NCBI GenBank assembly: GCA_963576475.1
Contig: OY754973.1
Location: 10,640,552 to 10,704,551 of the forward strand
DNA: 64,000 nt
Direction: 5' to 3'
Origin: Molanna angustata
Taxonomy: Eukaryota > Arthropoda > Insecta > Trichoptera > Molannidae
This document shows, in pieces, positions 1 to 13,170 of the stretch. Within the stretch, counting starts at the first letter, position 1. Every line of letters begins with the position of its first letter. The notes under the pieces were generated by a model. That model worked only from the letters and a program-made list of their open reading frames with translations. It ran no database searches and was not told where the DNA came from. A program made the translations under genes and the position numbers.

Positions 1-140
1 TAAAACATAAATAGTTAGTATGTCTTTACTTTAAAACATAAATAGTTAGTATGTCTTTACTTTAAAACATAAATAGTTAGTATGTCTTTACTTTAAAACA
101 TAAATAGTTAGTATGTCTTTACTTTAAAACATAAATGGTA
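1..140. repeat. 31-bp tandem repeat, about 4.4 copies
   Basis: A 31-bp unit starting TAAAACATAAATAGTTAGTA begins at 1, 32, 63, 94 and 125, and the last copy diverges after about 12 bases. The complete copies are identical to the eye. The array touches the window edge, so its full length is unknown. No open reading frame of note crosses it. Confidence 0.95.
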
Positions 141-1018
141 CAAATATAAACGCAATCTGTTTTGAGTTTGTTAAATAAATAATACAGAAATCTGTAATCT
201 GTATTGATGCATGTTGGCGACATAAATTGTTACACATACGAGATAAGTTCCATGAAAATGTGCCTTAGACTGTCCGATATAATATTATAATGCACCTTCC
301 TACAGTGAAAAGTGTATCCAGTATATAGAGGTTCTTAAGCGTTACTTATCTTTCTTCGTACCACGTTACATGAACGGCATAACCATAAAACGACGGGTAG
401 ATGTGAAAGTAAAAAACCTGTAACTTGAGAAAGAGATGTGCCGTTGGAGTATGGTAGAGTATGGAAGGAGACCAGACAAGCCCAATGCATGATTTATGAT
501 TCTGCTAAGGAGCATATACACCGAGTGATGAAAATAATCCATCTTATCTAATGATACCCGCTGTCTGTACCATACATACAACTACTCAGCCCTCCTTCAG
601 CTCTGTCTAAGAGCGTAAAAATTTCAGCGCATTCCTTCAGCCAAAAAAAGTTCGTACTTATCTCCACAAAAGCAGTTTTCCTTCCGTCGCGACGCAAACA
701 AAAAACTGCATCATTTGCAGTTCGCCTCGGATGTCATCGTAAATCTCTACTTCCACGGAGAAAGATTTTGTGAAAAGGCTTGATTTAATAACAAGCTTTT
801 AAATTTTGTTAAAAAATGTACAAATTTGTGAAATCATAAATTTTCACACTGCCAAAGTAGTGAATTGCACAAAACTTTTATTTAAACTATGATAATAATG
901 AATTGAGCATATTATAAAATATCGACAGTGACAGATTCACATTTGTTAAAATGTTCGGTTCAATTCCCTCCAAGTTGAATCCAGAAAATACTGATTATTC
1001 ATTTATTTTGCAAAAATT
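141..1018. other. Intergenic, nothing recognised
   Basis: AT-rich sequence without a convincing coding region on either strand. The short open frames here have no recognisable domain and low-complexity composition. No RNA gene was recognised. Confidence 0.6.
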
Positions 1019-1132
1019 GCTACTCTGGGCTGGAAATACTGGTTAGATAGAAGAAATTGCCATTTGGCAATAAACTCGCTACTTTTACAGGGTGCAAGGA
1101 AATGTTTATTATTATTATTATTATTATTTTCG
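1019..1132 (+). repeat. SINE-C 3' part
   Basis: Contains the family hallmark CTGGGCTGGAAATACTGG followed by GAAGAAATTGCCATTTGGCAATAA and a GGGTGCAAGGAAATGTTTATT end with an ATT-repeat tail. The same string, in either orientation, recurs near 24250, 25500, 41950 and 50330. The tRNA-like head seen in the full copy at 25492-25700 is missing here, so this is a 5'-truncated insertion. Confidence 0.75.
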
Positions 1133-1559
1133 CTTTTTACAACGAGTCGTCTAACTGTTTGTGATACTTTCTCGATTGGTTTTGCTTCTATACTATGCAT
1201 GAAAATGACTGTCACATGCAAAAAATCTTTCAGAAATCCAGAACCCTATTATGTTACATTTTTGGTAGACTCACTTGATATCCATCGCTCCTTTTCTTTA
1301 TTTAAGCCGACCGCTAACTTTGTTTGGTACAATTTCATATATTTCTCATTATAAAAGTTATTTGATACATGAATAATATTACGGATAAACTGAATATTGG
1401 AAAAGCTTATTTAAATTAATCCAAATAATATGAATACGTTAGTCATTTATATTTATAGAATTTTATGAACTTTGAAGAACAGGATATTTTTAATCGATTT
1501 TTTTTCTTATTAAATTAATTTTTTGTAGCTTAAAATTGTTCAACTTTATATGGAAGTAT

Positions 1560-1630
1560 CGCATGTCCCCAGAATGTGGCTACGTGTTAGATTAATATTT
1601 GACATAGTACCTGTTAGTTACCCGAGAGTT
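1560..1630 (+). repeat. SINE-B 3' fragment
   Basis: Matches the 3' half of the element at 44050-44250: CCAGAATGTGGCTACGTGTTAG, then ATTAATATTTGACATAGTACCTGTTAGTT. The tRNA-like head is absent. A 5'-truncated copy of a retroposed element is the simplest reading. Confidence 0.7.
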
Positions 1631-1645
1631 CAATTTCTTGTTAAA

Positions 1646-3497
1646 TTGATTGTTTTAATAAATTTGCCACGATTTAATCTCGAGTATCTACAATTTTATA
1701 CAAAGTGTTTTTATTTTAATCCAAATGCATCATTTTGATATAATAATACATCTTATGAAAAAAAAATTTGATGCGAATTGACCAAAAAATCAGCAAATAA
1801 ACAAATTAACTTAGATTATATAATTCTATGCAAATTAAACTCAGATTTGGAACTCAAGCAGAAATGAAAAAAATACAAATACTTAAGAATTATAAAATTA
1901 CAAAGTTGGTCTTAAGTGATTTTAGGAGGATCGCTTTAGTAGACTGCATACTTATTGGAAGTTAAGAAGGAATTTGTTTGAGTGTACGTGGTTAAGTGTT
2001 TCCTCGTCCTGGCCGCGAGTATATGTTTTGTAGAAATCTTACTCAAAATTTAAGAAAACTTATATAACAAACTCATCAGCTTACCGCACATATTTTAGTC
2101 TTTTTTTTAATTTCGAATCATCGTTGAGAACTGTGATAATTATTTGCAAATACGACTGTTTATCAATTTTATCATTTTCAATATATATTTTACTTTCATT
2201 TATCGCAACCGTATCCCCATCCCTAGTACTGGGACTACTCCGTCGCATAAGACGCAATTTTCCCCTTCCTACGAAAGAGATGGCGTGGGTAAAGGTCGGG
2301 GCCTTCTTTATAGTACACTGTATCCTCGGTATACATCTATGCCATTCTATGTTCTCGTACTTACATCTATATTATCTATGGCTGCAACCGGATAGACGTC
2401 AGCAACAAGATGGCGCCCGGCTGATTTTCCCGCCAACTCTTTCTCCCTTCCACTTCATCCATTTATCCTCCAAGGGAATATACATCCAGACCCGTGCTCC
2501 AGCTATATGTACCAATAATGTGACAGCGTTATGATAGAAAGCAAACCACCTCAGCTATTTTTTGTGCGAATTCAATTTAACGATTGGAAATTTCGCCTTT
2601 TATTTAATATAATTTTTAAGTTTGTTTTTACCATTGCAGTGTGAATAATTGACATCATCTACTTAGTACCTAATGAAATTTATTTATTGAAAAATTATAA
2701 TTCAGACGATTCAAATGGAGGAAAAATTAATGTTTGAGAAATCAATTTAGAGTAAAAACATAATCGGACCTAGTACACTTCCTTGAGGAACTCCAAAAAT
2801 ATAGTTCTATTTAGGCTTTTAATGTTGCCGCGACGAGACGGTTTGTGTTCGAGTATCTAGTCAAAAGTATTACACAAAAAACTGAATGTGTAAGAGATAT
2901 AGTTTTAGCCTTCATGATATATTATAAAATAACACTTATTATTTAAAGATAGCGTATCGTAGAACCATTTGTTTCATTCATTCCAGCAACGAAGAAATTA
3001 TATAATGAGGGAATTGACAAACGCCGAACGAATAATATTCAGAAATCATTTGATAAACATTTTTTAGCTCATTCATGATCTGAATTTACATTCATACGTT
3101 TCCATGAAATTTATCCTTATAAGATCACTTGCCATATATATTAAAGTAATATTTCTCTACCCGCGGTTTGTCGAGATGAATTAAAAGTGGGTCAGGGGTT
3201 GCATCCGTGACCTACATTCTCCACCCACATATAGCATTAGGGGTGAGAATGCCCTCAATTCTCAGAGGGATGGAGAGAAAAATGTATATACAGATATGTA
3301 TGTGATGGCAAGTATATCTGGACCGGTACACGTGTACAATATTCAACCCTCTTGCATCCCTTGCACCCCCTGTATACACCTACTCATAATATACTGCGCA
3401 CTAGGAAACGAAAGCAAATCAATGATTCTCAAAGGTGGATTGTTTATATTAAATAACCATTGTAGCTATAAGAAAAGTGAGATATTCATTCATTTTA
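1646..3497. other. Intergenic, nothing recognised
   Basis: AT-rich sequence with scattered short open frames, including one at 2124-2534 that is hydrophobic but lacks any domain I know. A slightly GC-richer patch at about 3150-3380 resembles no family I can name. No RNA gene seen. Confidence 0.5.
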
Positions 3498-3995
3498 AAC
3501 TCCTTACCAACAAGTTACTCTATAGGGTATTCAATTTAAATATATTTTTTATGAAAAATTGATAATCCTGCATGCCTTTTTATGAAACTGGTGTGCCTTT
3601 TTACCAATTTGAAAATATAAATTTCAAATTTTATGTTTCCTGAGCTTGGGGTCACTTTGAAATATTTGACAGTTAAAAAATTGAGAAGCACTATTCGGAT
3701 ATCCTTGATCTAATGGGATCTAAGCGAGTATTAGATATACATATTTCCAAAATTTTAAAAGAATCGAATGAGTACTTTAGTCTATAATAAATTAAAATAA
3801 ACACGCCGTACATAGCACACAGTACATAGTACATAGCAAACAGTACATAGCACACAGCACACACACAGAGATACATTGTGATGAATCTTTCAGAATACAA
3901 TCTCAGCATGATAGTTGATTATCTGAAATAAACAAAAATGCCCTAACTGCGAAATCATTACTCCCCAGTATATCCCCTTGGGTTAGTGAGGAGTA
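3498..3995 (-). mobile_element. MITE-1 copy 1 (TACTCCTTAC family)
   Basis: One of three related non-coding elements in this window; the others are 10286-10910 and 20241-20827. Its left end reads ACTCCTTACCAACAAG and its right end GTTAGTGAGGAGT, a terminal inverted repeat. Shared internal words include GGGGTCACTTTGAA, TTGACAGTTAAAAAATTGAGAA, GAGTATTAGATATA, GAATGAGTACTTTAGTCTATAA and ATCTCAGCATGATA. It carries a short AGTACATAGCACACAG-type simple repeat. There is no transposase, so I infer a non-autonomous DNA transposon. Confidence 0.8.
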
Positions 3996-5167
3996 AAAAC
4001 ATAATAAATAATTTAAGTTACGTGTGAATTCATTACTTTTTAGCCATTTTTTTTATTATTTTAGATAAGATTGCAATTGCTTGCAATAAATTTTAGTAGA
4101 CGACGTATGTTTTGAAACTTCAAAACATACATTAACACTACTTATGATATCTGCGTTCATTTTTTTAATTTACATATATTATTTCACTCCTTCGCCAGTC
4201 TTTCTGTCAAACTATTGTCTAATCGCCTTGATGTACATTTAATCTCAGAACGGCAATCATTACTGACTTGATGGTGAATCATGCTTTAAACTCTCTGCTC
4301 ACTGAGCTTAATTCTAATATTTTAGAGTCTTCACGTGTTATGAAATGAACATTTCATATTTAAATAAATGTAGGTAATAAATATAAGTAAATGCTGTTTA
4401 ATGACTCATCATTATATTATAAGAATGTAGAAAATAACAGAGAAATAATTAAATTAGCGTTTATAGTATAATTGATTTGGTAATTAAAAATAAATTGAAA
4501 TACTTTTTAAAAGTATGAGGATGACTGCCCGAAAGTATTTGCTCTAGCTTCCCTCTCAACTCGCTTGAGCACTTTCACGGACAAAAATATACAATGGCTG
4601 CTGCATGTGCTGTTTCGCCAAATCTCAAACTTTAGTTCGCAGTTTTTCTGGCCCCCAATCAATTTTTTTAAGAGTATACCTACGTAAATGTATTGCAAAT
4701 TTTATAAGGATTGTTTTTATTGTGCAAGAGGAATTTTCGTAGTCAGGCGATGATAAATCGCACACGTTCATCCATTCATTCAAACCATCACGGAATATCC
4801 CACGATGTGAGATAGCCAGCGACAGGTATGCGGGTGTGATAACCTCATAAAACAAACGCGACACGTGCTTCTATCCCACACACCAAGCTTGTCTCACACA
4901 AATCGGACACATGCTCAAAATAAACAAAAATAGCGCAATGTTATGTTGATTATAAGAACATATTTCGTTACAGAATAATCCATTCTGATAATCGTTATAA
5001 AAAAAAATATGATTATTGTATTGCTGTTTTTTTTTTGTTTTTTTTTATTTTTTTATTTAGTTAACACACAGTATTACAATAGATTATTCGTATACATAAT
5101 AATATGAGCCAATAAAGATTTAAAAGTATTACAATGGTTATCGTTATTCATAATATTGTAATAAATT
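3996..5167. other. Intergenic, nothing recognised
   Basis: AT-rich, non-coding to the eye on both strands. It includes a poly-T-rich run near 5025-5060. No domain, RNA gene or structured repeat recognised. Confidence 0.5.
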
Positions 5168-5385
5168 ATGTCAATGGCTTTCGCAGTTGTTTAGGTATCT
5201 GACTACTGATCCAAAGATCCCGCGACCGATTCCCGGTGGAGACACAATTTTTAATTGTGCTTTCAGTATGGATCTGTGAAACGATTAATATCGTAAGTCT
5301 CCAGAATGTGGCAACTTGTTATTGGGTGCGTATTAAATTAATATATGACAAAATACCTGATAGTTGCCAGAGAAATCATAAAAAA
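5168..5385 (+). repeat. SINE-B copy
   Basis: The tRNA-like head (GGCTTTCGCAGTTGTTTAGGTATCTGAC, with a B-box-like CGACCGATTCCCGG) is followed by GGAGACACAATTTTTAATTGTG and the family tail ending AATTAATATATGACAAAATACCTGATAGTT. It is collinear with the better copy at 44050-44250. The head resembles a tRNA with decayed boxes, so this is a retroposed SINE and not a tRNA gene. Confidence 0.8.
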
Positions 5386-5760
5386 TAAATTAAATTAAAA
5401 ATAATTATCAAAATTAGAGCTGATATATTTTCCATAGACAAGGCTCAATTATCAATGATTTTAATCAGTCAAAGCTTAAATACTCTAAATTTTAATAGTC
5501 TTTTTACTCTAAATAGGGTTTTTTATAGTTTTGAAATGAATTAAATAGAAATAAGCTCTATGAAAACATATTCTGAATCGTTCATATTCTGAATTTTTTT
5601 CCTGATGAAAAAAAATTGTGAGAAATGTTCTTTGAATAAACTCAACTATTACAAACAACTAATATCATTGTTATTACAAAATACATTTTTCCATTACTTT
5701 TGACTGAAGTTTTGACTGTAGGTACTTTGATTTTGTAAAATTAGTCATATGAAAAAAAAA

Positions 5761-6032
5761 TAATATCGTATTGAAAGATCATGTATTATGTATTCGTGTA
5801 ATTTCATAATATCTGGTCAAACCTAAAATAATATCGTATTGAAAGATCATGTATTATGTATTCGTGTAATTTCATAATATCTGGTCAAACCTAAAATAAT
5901 ATCGTATTGAAAGATCATGTATTATGTATTCGTGTAATTTCATAATATCTGGTCAAACCTAAAATAATATCGTATTGAAAGATCATGTATTATGTATTCG
6001 TGTAATTTCATAATATCTGGTCAAACCTAAAA
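5761..6032. repeat. 68-bp tandem repeat, four copies
   Basis: The unit beginning TAATATCGTATTGAAAGATC starts at 5761, 5829, 5897 and 5965, exactly 68 bases apart, and the copies look identical. Perfect identity points to a recent expansion or to ongoing homogenisation. The flanks are unique. Confidence 0.95.
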
Positions 6033-6400
6033 TCTTACAATGCGATCCTAAAAGTATAAGTCTTACCCCAAGAACTTTGAAAACCTTTTTTACTGTGCGA
6101 TTCTGTAGTGAAGCATCACACCACGCCCTTTGTTGCTCTCATTTCATTATATACCAAGGATCTATGTACATCTTATGTTATATATTATTAAATTGTATAT
6201 TATATTACATATATACCAATGCCAATGTTCTACGGTTAAGTTCTGTCCCTAATATTTTATAGTCACAATTTATTGCAAATAACCATACACTAACACAATA
6301 CACTGTTTTATACTCTTTATATTCTCAGAGGATTTTCACTTTTCAACAAATTTAGGACATTGTTTATTTATTTATTTGTGAATTCTAGTATTTTATTTAA

Positions 6401-6540
6401 AATGTGTATATTCCCCTCCCATCTCTACTTATCAACAATTGTGTATATTCCCCTCCCATATCTACTTATTGTGTATATTCCCCTCCCATCTCTACTTATT
6501 ATGTATATTCCCCTCCCATCTCCACTTATCAACAATCAAA
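6401..6540. repeat. CCCCTCCCAT minisatellite
   Basis: Four imperfect copies of a roughly 30-bp unit containing TGTATATTCCCCTCCCATCT and CTACTTAT. It lies immediately before the TTTA microsatellite. The open frames through it are an artefact of the repeat. Confidence 0.85.
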
Positions 6541-6612
6541 TCATCTGCTACTCCAAAGTCTTTAAAAATCATGGTATCTTTTTCTACGAAGATCTTTCAT
6601 GGCATGAACAAA

Positions 6613-6927
<315 letters not shown>

Positions 6928-7197
6928 ATAAACGCCCTAAATGGGCTTTTACATACACAATTACAGATTATTAAAACATATGCTCATGAACCACGAAGCA
7001 AAATACACACATACATAATTATAAATAGGTAAGTACCTATATATAACAACAAAAAAATATCAAGAAAAAAAAATATTTATAAATTTACAAAATATATAGG
7101 TAGGTAGTGAAGAACAATAAAAATAAAATTAAAGAAAAACAAGCAAAAGATTAAGCAAAAACAAAAATAAAAAATGAACAGAAAAAAAGAAGAAGAA

Positions 7198-7305
7198 CTC
7201 CTTAAATTAAGCATAAATGCTTGTGCTATTTGTGAACGAAATCTGTCGTGGCAGGATTCGAACTCGCAACCACTGGATTAGTAACCGTTCTTCCACCATC
7301 CATAT
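7198..7305 (-). repeat. SINE-A copy
   Basis: Minus-strand copy of the element best seen at 18388-18535. On the plus strand it reads TTAAATTAAGCATAAATGCTTGTGC, then GTGAACGAAATC, then GGATTCGAACTCGCAACCACTGG (complement of the B box) and the A-box end. The B box is intact enough to show tRNA ancestry. Confidence 0.85.
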
Positions 7306-7788
7306 ATTTTATTACAAAACTTTATAATCTTGTGACTTGCAGATTCAACTAAAGCAATTCTAACAAATACTCAAGTTTCAATTTACTTTAAAGAAATCCA
7401 ATCTTGGTAAGAAACTATTTATGTTTTGTAAAAAATAACGCATTTAGGTTTGTACCTACACATCTTAATATCATAATAGAAGTCTGTAGTCGGCCCCGTG
7501 AACCCATTACACCTCGAGGTCCGCAATCAACAATTACATAGCGCAACTACACAACCGCAAATAACACCAACAATAATACTATCTAATTACAAGTGCGGGT
7601 ACAATATGTCATTACGTGCCCACTTAACACACGGTAGGATATCACACCACAGCCAGTAGGTACAGAAAGTACAACGTGCGTACACAATCACGCCATTTCC
7701 CTATTTAGAATAGGAATAGAGATACGAACTAAAGAATTGATCTTTACAAATTTAACTGTGGGTAAATAATCTGCAATCTGATTACTAG

Positions 7789-7963
7789 GGCCTGAGCCAA
7801 GTTGAAAACACTTAACGATATCGCCAAACGCTATTTTTTTGTATGGGATTTGACGTGTGTTGTAGAATTTTTTTCTACATTAACAAACAATAAACGTCAA
7901 CTCCCATATAAAAAAATAGCGTTTGGCGATATCGTTAAGAGTTTTCTTTGACTCGGGGGCAGG
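7789..7963. mobile_element. Hairpin MITE
   Basis: Near-perfect inverted repeat: the left arm holds AACGATATCGCCAAACGCTA followed by a T run and GTATGGGATTTGACGT, and the right arm holds its complement ending CGATATCGTTAAGAG. The arms are about 60-70 bases with a loop of about 40 bases, and the outer ends read CCTGAGCC and GACTCGGGGG. No coding capacity. I infer a foldback-type MITE. Confidence 0.8.
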
Positions 7964-10285
7964 AGCACATTTATTTTGGTGAGCGTCTCTTGAAAATCAA
8001 ATAAACATATTATTGGTCGTCTAGATTTTTTTAAAAATATTTTAAAAAAGGTGCCTCATAAACGCAATGCAAAATATCAAAATTTCTAAAAGATTTTTTT
8101 TAATGTTTTTTTTTCTTGGCTAACTTGAATAACTTTTCATTCGTCAAATTCCGGACCCCAATAAACGAAGCCAAATCGATAAAAAATATTGTCTTCCGTT
8201 CCTCCTTAAAATTATTTTGTACATACCTAGTTTCAATGTAACTTCCGACCTTTTTAAAAATGTTTTTATTTTCAAATTATCTTTGCAATTTATATATATG
8301 TATAATATTTATTCATATTTCATTGCTATTTTTTACTTGTGCTACTCTTTCATGCTTTCATATACACAATATACACTCTCTAGCTCACACACAAACATAT
8401 ATACAATATACACTAGATATGTACTACATACACACATACGACATACTATCCTCCTCCCTGTTAACCCTTCTTCCTCGTTCCTTACACCCTATTATCACAC
8501 CAGGATTTTCCCCATCCCGTTTTTTATTCTCTATTTTATATATATTTGGCTGTTTTTCTATGAAAATTGCAAATCGAGAAGACAAGACCACGACGAAATT
8601 CAAAATCAAATTACCGGTGGCTTAAAGGCCAAGATCAGCAATGCTAGAGTTGGTCATGATCTCGCATTTTCTCAACATAACATTGTGTTCCGATGAAGAA
8701 CAAGATTTTCTAAGTTTTCTCGAGTGTTGAATAGAATCGTAAATTTTAATTGCGTTTTCGTTTCAGCTGAAAAACTAACAAGGGAACTGCACACCGCTGT
8801 TTGTATGATGATTTTCTCGATTGGTCATTAGAAATAATTACAGTTGACATGCTTTTAAAACCATAAATTGTATATTGTCATGCGTGATGATTGTGATCTA
8901 AGAATGATTTTCTTCATCCTACATGTGTTTTATTCGCAATTTGCATACCCACCTACTTACACATCTAATGAAGATCTCAAGAAATGTGCGGATAATGTCG
9001 GAACATGGACACGATAGGTATATTAATTGTAAAATCCCAAGCGAATCAATACGGAGAAGGTTCTCAAAATGAAAAATATTTAGCCACTTTTTTGGATTTC
9101 AAAGCCAATCTTTTCCCGTATTCACTATCTTATTCTTCTTTATTAAAATCGGTCCTTCCACCCAATAAGTGAATGATATTGCCATTAATACGGTATAGAA
9201 GTAGTATTAAATACCTATATTTATGGCAGTGAATACCTATATTTTATAGCCTATATTTATAGTATGTAGCTTAGAAGTAAATAACACGAGTTTTTATTAT
9301 AAATCAAACCCTTCGATGTTACATCAAAATAATTTTTCAATAAGTATTTTAAACATACCTATTATACTATTTTTTTTTACAATATCGACCATTTTAATCA
9401 GTGGTTTTGAATCAAATATGAATTACATATTTAAAGTGAAGTTGATGTAGGACTTGAACATGCCTAAGAAGAGAGAAAGAAGATGAATTAAAGTTTATTT
9501 TGATTATCTTTCTAACTTTCGTTTTCTATTATATTTTAAATTATGAGGTAAAGCAGTTCAGAAGAACTAAGAGAATCGAAATACGTTTCAAGCATAAGAA
9601 ACCTACTATTTTTTCATTAATTTCTTTTCTTTTGATATTTTCAATGATATACCTAATTAATAAAATTACTAGTATTGTGAGTATTGTGTTAAATTAGGTA
9701 ATCTTTGATACTAATCGCTTGTATTTTATTAATTAATTTTATTGTATTTCTGGGCATGTAAAGCTTACGTTTTTTTTAATTACCCATGTTCTTATTTTGT
9801 CAGTGTCGATTTTTTAAACTTATGAAAAATCACTTAAGAAGATTACATAAACTTTCTAAAGATTTTGTGTCAAAGTAAAGTTTCGTCAAAATGAAGATCG
9901 ATAGTTTGAATATCGCTTAAGTCGATAGTGATCTTGACACGGTGCATCTTGTAAAGGAGTTAATACAGCAATTTGTTATGCACAATTATTTATTTTTCGT
10001 GCAACTTACTCATCAAAATCGAAATGCGAACGTTGGGCATAACCAAACAGCGTCAGTACACGCCAATATCTGCCACAGTGCAATAACTCACTAAGTCTCA
10101 TTTGCAAAATACAAAAAAAATTCGATTTGAAATTATTAATATTCTGATTTTGATTAGATCCGAAGGGATAAAAGGAACCGAAGAGTTTATTATTTGGATC
10201 TGATTTGTATGTCAATAAAACACATTTTTGCAAAAAAAAATTAAAATAGGCGCATACTAAAACAAGTGGATTGTGACCAACGTTA
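7964..10285. other. Intergenic, nothing recognised
   Basis: More than 2 kb of AT-rich DNA with only short, low-complexity open frames. The frame at 8217-8696 is rich in Tyr, Ile and Ser and shows no domain. No host gene, RNA gene or known element supported. Confidence 0.5.
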
Positions 10286-10910
10286 TACTCCTTACTACCA
10301 AGTCACTCCACAAAGTATTCTAAATTCGTATGGGAAGATTTCAGCATTTTCGTGAAATGAGTTTTTTTTAAGTAATTGTAACTTAACCAGCCCGCCTTCT
10401 ATTTCATGTTGAATGTACTCACTGTTGGTAACAAAGCAATTAATTATTCCTGTCTAATGTGGCTCCTGAAAATGGTCCTGAACATACAGAATATGTCCAC
10501 GGACCTGATCCTGAATTATTATTATATATTTTATTATGAAAACCTGACAATTCTCAATGCCATTTTATGTAAGTGGTGTGTCTTTTTAGCAATTTGAATA
10601 TAAAAAATCAAATTTAAATTTTCTGAGTTTGGGGTCACTTTGAAGTATTTGACAGTTAAAAAATTGAGAACCAATGGTCAGAAATCATTAAAAATCTAAC
10701 GGGGTCTAACCGAGTATTAGATATATATTTTTATAAAGAACCGAATGAGTACTTTAGTCTATAATCGATAAAGTAGAATAAAATAAAGTAGATGAAACTT
10801 TCATAATTCAATCTCAGCATGATACCAGTTGATAATCTGCAATAAAAAAATAACCTTAAAAATGCGAATTCATAAATCCCCACTATATCCCCTTGGGGTA
10901 GTAAGGAGTA
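10286..10910 (-). mobile_element. MITE-1 copy 2 (TACTCCTTAC family)
   Basis: The most complete copy. The ends are TACTCCTTACTACC at 10286 and GGTAGTAAGGAGTA ending at 10910, a perfect 14-base terminal inverted repeat. Inside are the family words GGGGTCACTTTGAA, TTGACAGTTAAAAAATTGAGAA and ATCTCAGCATGATACCAG. Compared with copy 1 it lacks the AGTACATAG simple repeat and is longer on the left side. No transposase is encoded. Confidence 0.85.
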
Positions 10911-11584
10911 AACAATTCTCCTAGAACTAAATAAAACGTAAAGACCATGAAAAACACTGATTTCAATTCAATTACAATGTTACGAATATTGCATGTGTTT
11001 TAATTCGATTAAAATGAAATTTGTTGAAATACGTTAGAAGTGGTTTGCCCCCAAGGCGCACATCCAATGAACACAACCTACCCAAAGTAGGTACTTTGGA
11101 CAAGTTGAAATTTGAAATAGATGCATATCGCGTCAGGATTAGCAGACTAATTTGGTATAAAGCGCAAGAACTTTGGAGTTATTAATACTAATTGCATCTT
11201 ATTAATATTATAATGTGTAGATGTTCACATCGACACCATACTTTGAGTGAAGAATATTGCTAATGATTGAGCTACCTATAATTACATGAGTAGCAACTGA
11301 AAACACCTTGAAAGTTATTAACACCGCAAATTATTATCAATAATCGAGTCGTGATTGCCAAGAAAAAACAATTATCCATAACAGTGGAATATTCAAACTA
11401 AGGTCCTTAAACACGCACTGATTAATACTAATTTATTTTATCCAATTCATAAATATTAAATAAGTTGTGATAGGCATAATGTAATAGTTAAAAAATTGTG
11501 TTATACAATGCAAAAAAAATAGTAAAAAATACTTACAATAATCTTTTGAAAAAAAGGAAAACGAAGGCGAAAACATGTAACGAC
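10911..11584. other. Intergenic, nothing recognised
   Basis: AT-rich DNA without coding potential or a recognised repeat. Confidence 0.5.
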
Positions 11585-11705
11585 TTTTTTAACATATTTT
11601 TAATTATCTCAATAGAGACGAAAAAATATTCCAACCGTAAAATATTCCTACAGTAAAATATTCCAACTTCGTCTCTATTGAGATAATTAAAAATCTGTTA
11701 AAAAA
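11585..11705. mobile_element. Short palindrome, ATCTCAATAGAGACGAA family
   Basis: The left arm TTTTTAATTATCTCAATAGAGACGAA is mirrored by TTCGTCTCTATTGAGATAATTAAAAA. The loop contains two AAAATATTCC words. The same ATCTCAATAGAGAC word recurs in the intron at 44750 and 44830, so this is probably a solo terminal piece of a dispersed family. Confidence 0.7.
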
Positions 11706-11807
11706 TATCTTTGACTCCCGACAGGGAAAAAAATCCAATGTTTGCGCATATGCAATAATAAAAATATTCGATGTAACGACTTATTATTTCATTACAGTTT
11801 TTCCTTC

Positions 11808-11935
11808 TTAATATATAAAAATGTCGTGTCAGGATGATCATACACGCTCATCTCCTAAAGCGCCCAACCGATTTCGGTTGGTTCCGGGTAGAAAGATTTC
11901 AAATCCGATAGATGGCTCTGTTATCGAGATATAAA
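11808..11935 (+). mobile_element. Helitron-like 5' end fragment
   Basis: The stretch ATATATAAAAATGTCGTGTCAGGATG, then CATCTCCTAAAGCGCCCAACCGATTTC, resembles the 5' ends of insect non-autonomous Helitrons as I know them (short hydrophilic-like reading, C-rich word after about 60 bases). The matching CTAG 3' end is not adjacent. The assignment is by resemblance. Confidence 0.45.
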
Positions 11936-12489
11936 AAAATATTATTAGTGTTATGTGGTTCTTTAATTAGAACTTATTTTTAATTCAAGCATTTTTAATT
12001 CAAACGATTTGAGTGGAATCAATTGATTTATTTGATGTTGAAATCGACCATTACACTATCCAACTCAAATAAAATAGAAATTTATCATTAGGTTAGAAGC
12101 AATTTTCGAACAGGCAATATCTTTAGCGCGAACATTACTGCACACCCACTACTCCCTGCTTTATTATTTTAAATGTCCATAACTTTTAGACGTTACATTC
12201 GTCCGACTACCGTGTGGAAATGAAAATTTGGTAACTCAATATTATTTTAATACTATTTTTCTGACGATGCTTTTCGAAAAGCCATTCCAATGAATCGCAA
12301 TCTAAAAACATAATTATACTCAATGTTATTATTTTTGTATTTAAATTATTTGTAGTTTTTAGCATATTTTAGTATTTACCATTAGTCGCTGATATTTATT
12401 ATATACAACCCATTCATTTTCAGATGAATAATTTTTGACTAATACGTATATTTGATAATAAATATAAATTTAACACGCACCCATCAAGG

Positions 12490-13170
12490 GGGGAACTGCT
12501 GCCAACGTACCTATTTTTCAATTTGATATACCATCATTATCTCTTATCAAATCGTTTTGAAAAAAAAATAATTTAGATAGTTTGGGTATTAGTAAAGAAA
12601 AATATACCTTTACTTTTGATAATATTCTGTATAAATTCTTGTAGACAAATTATGACATACCCCGATTTTCAACGTTTATCTTATATTTTTAATAAACTAT
12701 AAGACGTAGTTCCATATATATTTTTTTTAATTAAAGAAGATAAAAATATCTAAAAATATGATGTGACGTTGCATTGATGCTTCAGGTTTAGTAAATAAAC
12801 CTAAAAAAACATTTATTTTCCATTCAGCGCCATTGCGAAATATAAGTTTTTTTTTGTTTATTTAGTTAACCTGATGCATTATTATGTCACATCATATTTT
12901 TCCAGATATTATGTTCTTCTTTAATTTCTTAAAAAATATATTGCTCTATACCTTATAGTTTTTTAGAAATTCAAGATAAATTTAAAAAATCGGGGTATGC
13001 TTATTATTTTCCTACATGAATATATACAGAACATAAGTTAAAAAGTTAAGGTATATTTTTCTTTATTAATATCCAAACTAACAAGGTTATTTTTTTAAAT
13101 GATTCGTTTTGTAGTAATGATGCAATTTCAAATTGAAAAAATAGGTACGTTGGCAGTTGTCGCACCCTCA
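12490..13170. mobile_element. 680-bp palindromic foldback element
   Basis: Two arms of about 300 bases face each other across a short centre. Outer words are CTGCCAACGTACCTATTTTT at 12504 and its complement near 13140-13160. Inner matched words include AAAAATATGATGTGAC versus GTCACATCATATTTTT and GCATTGATGCTTCAGGTT versus AACCTGATGCATTATT. The arms have diverged moderately. No coding frame is present, so I infer a foldback DNA transposon or an old inverted duplication. Confidence 0.85.

Noticed and set aside
1..140. CRISPR array
   Set aside because: The 31-bp units are directly tandem with no spacers, and the genome is eukaryotic.
2124..2534. A 136-residue protein gene
   Set aside because: Two overlapping frames, no domain, no splice or promoter support.
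5761..6032. CRISPR array
   Set aside because: Units are contiguous 68-mers without unique spacers.
8217..8696. A membrane protein gene
   Set aside because: Low-complexity Tyr/Ile/Ser composition, overlapping alternative frames, no domain.
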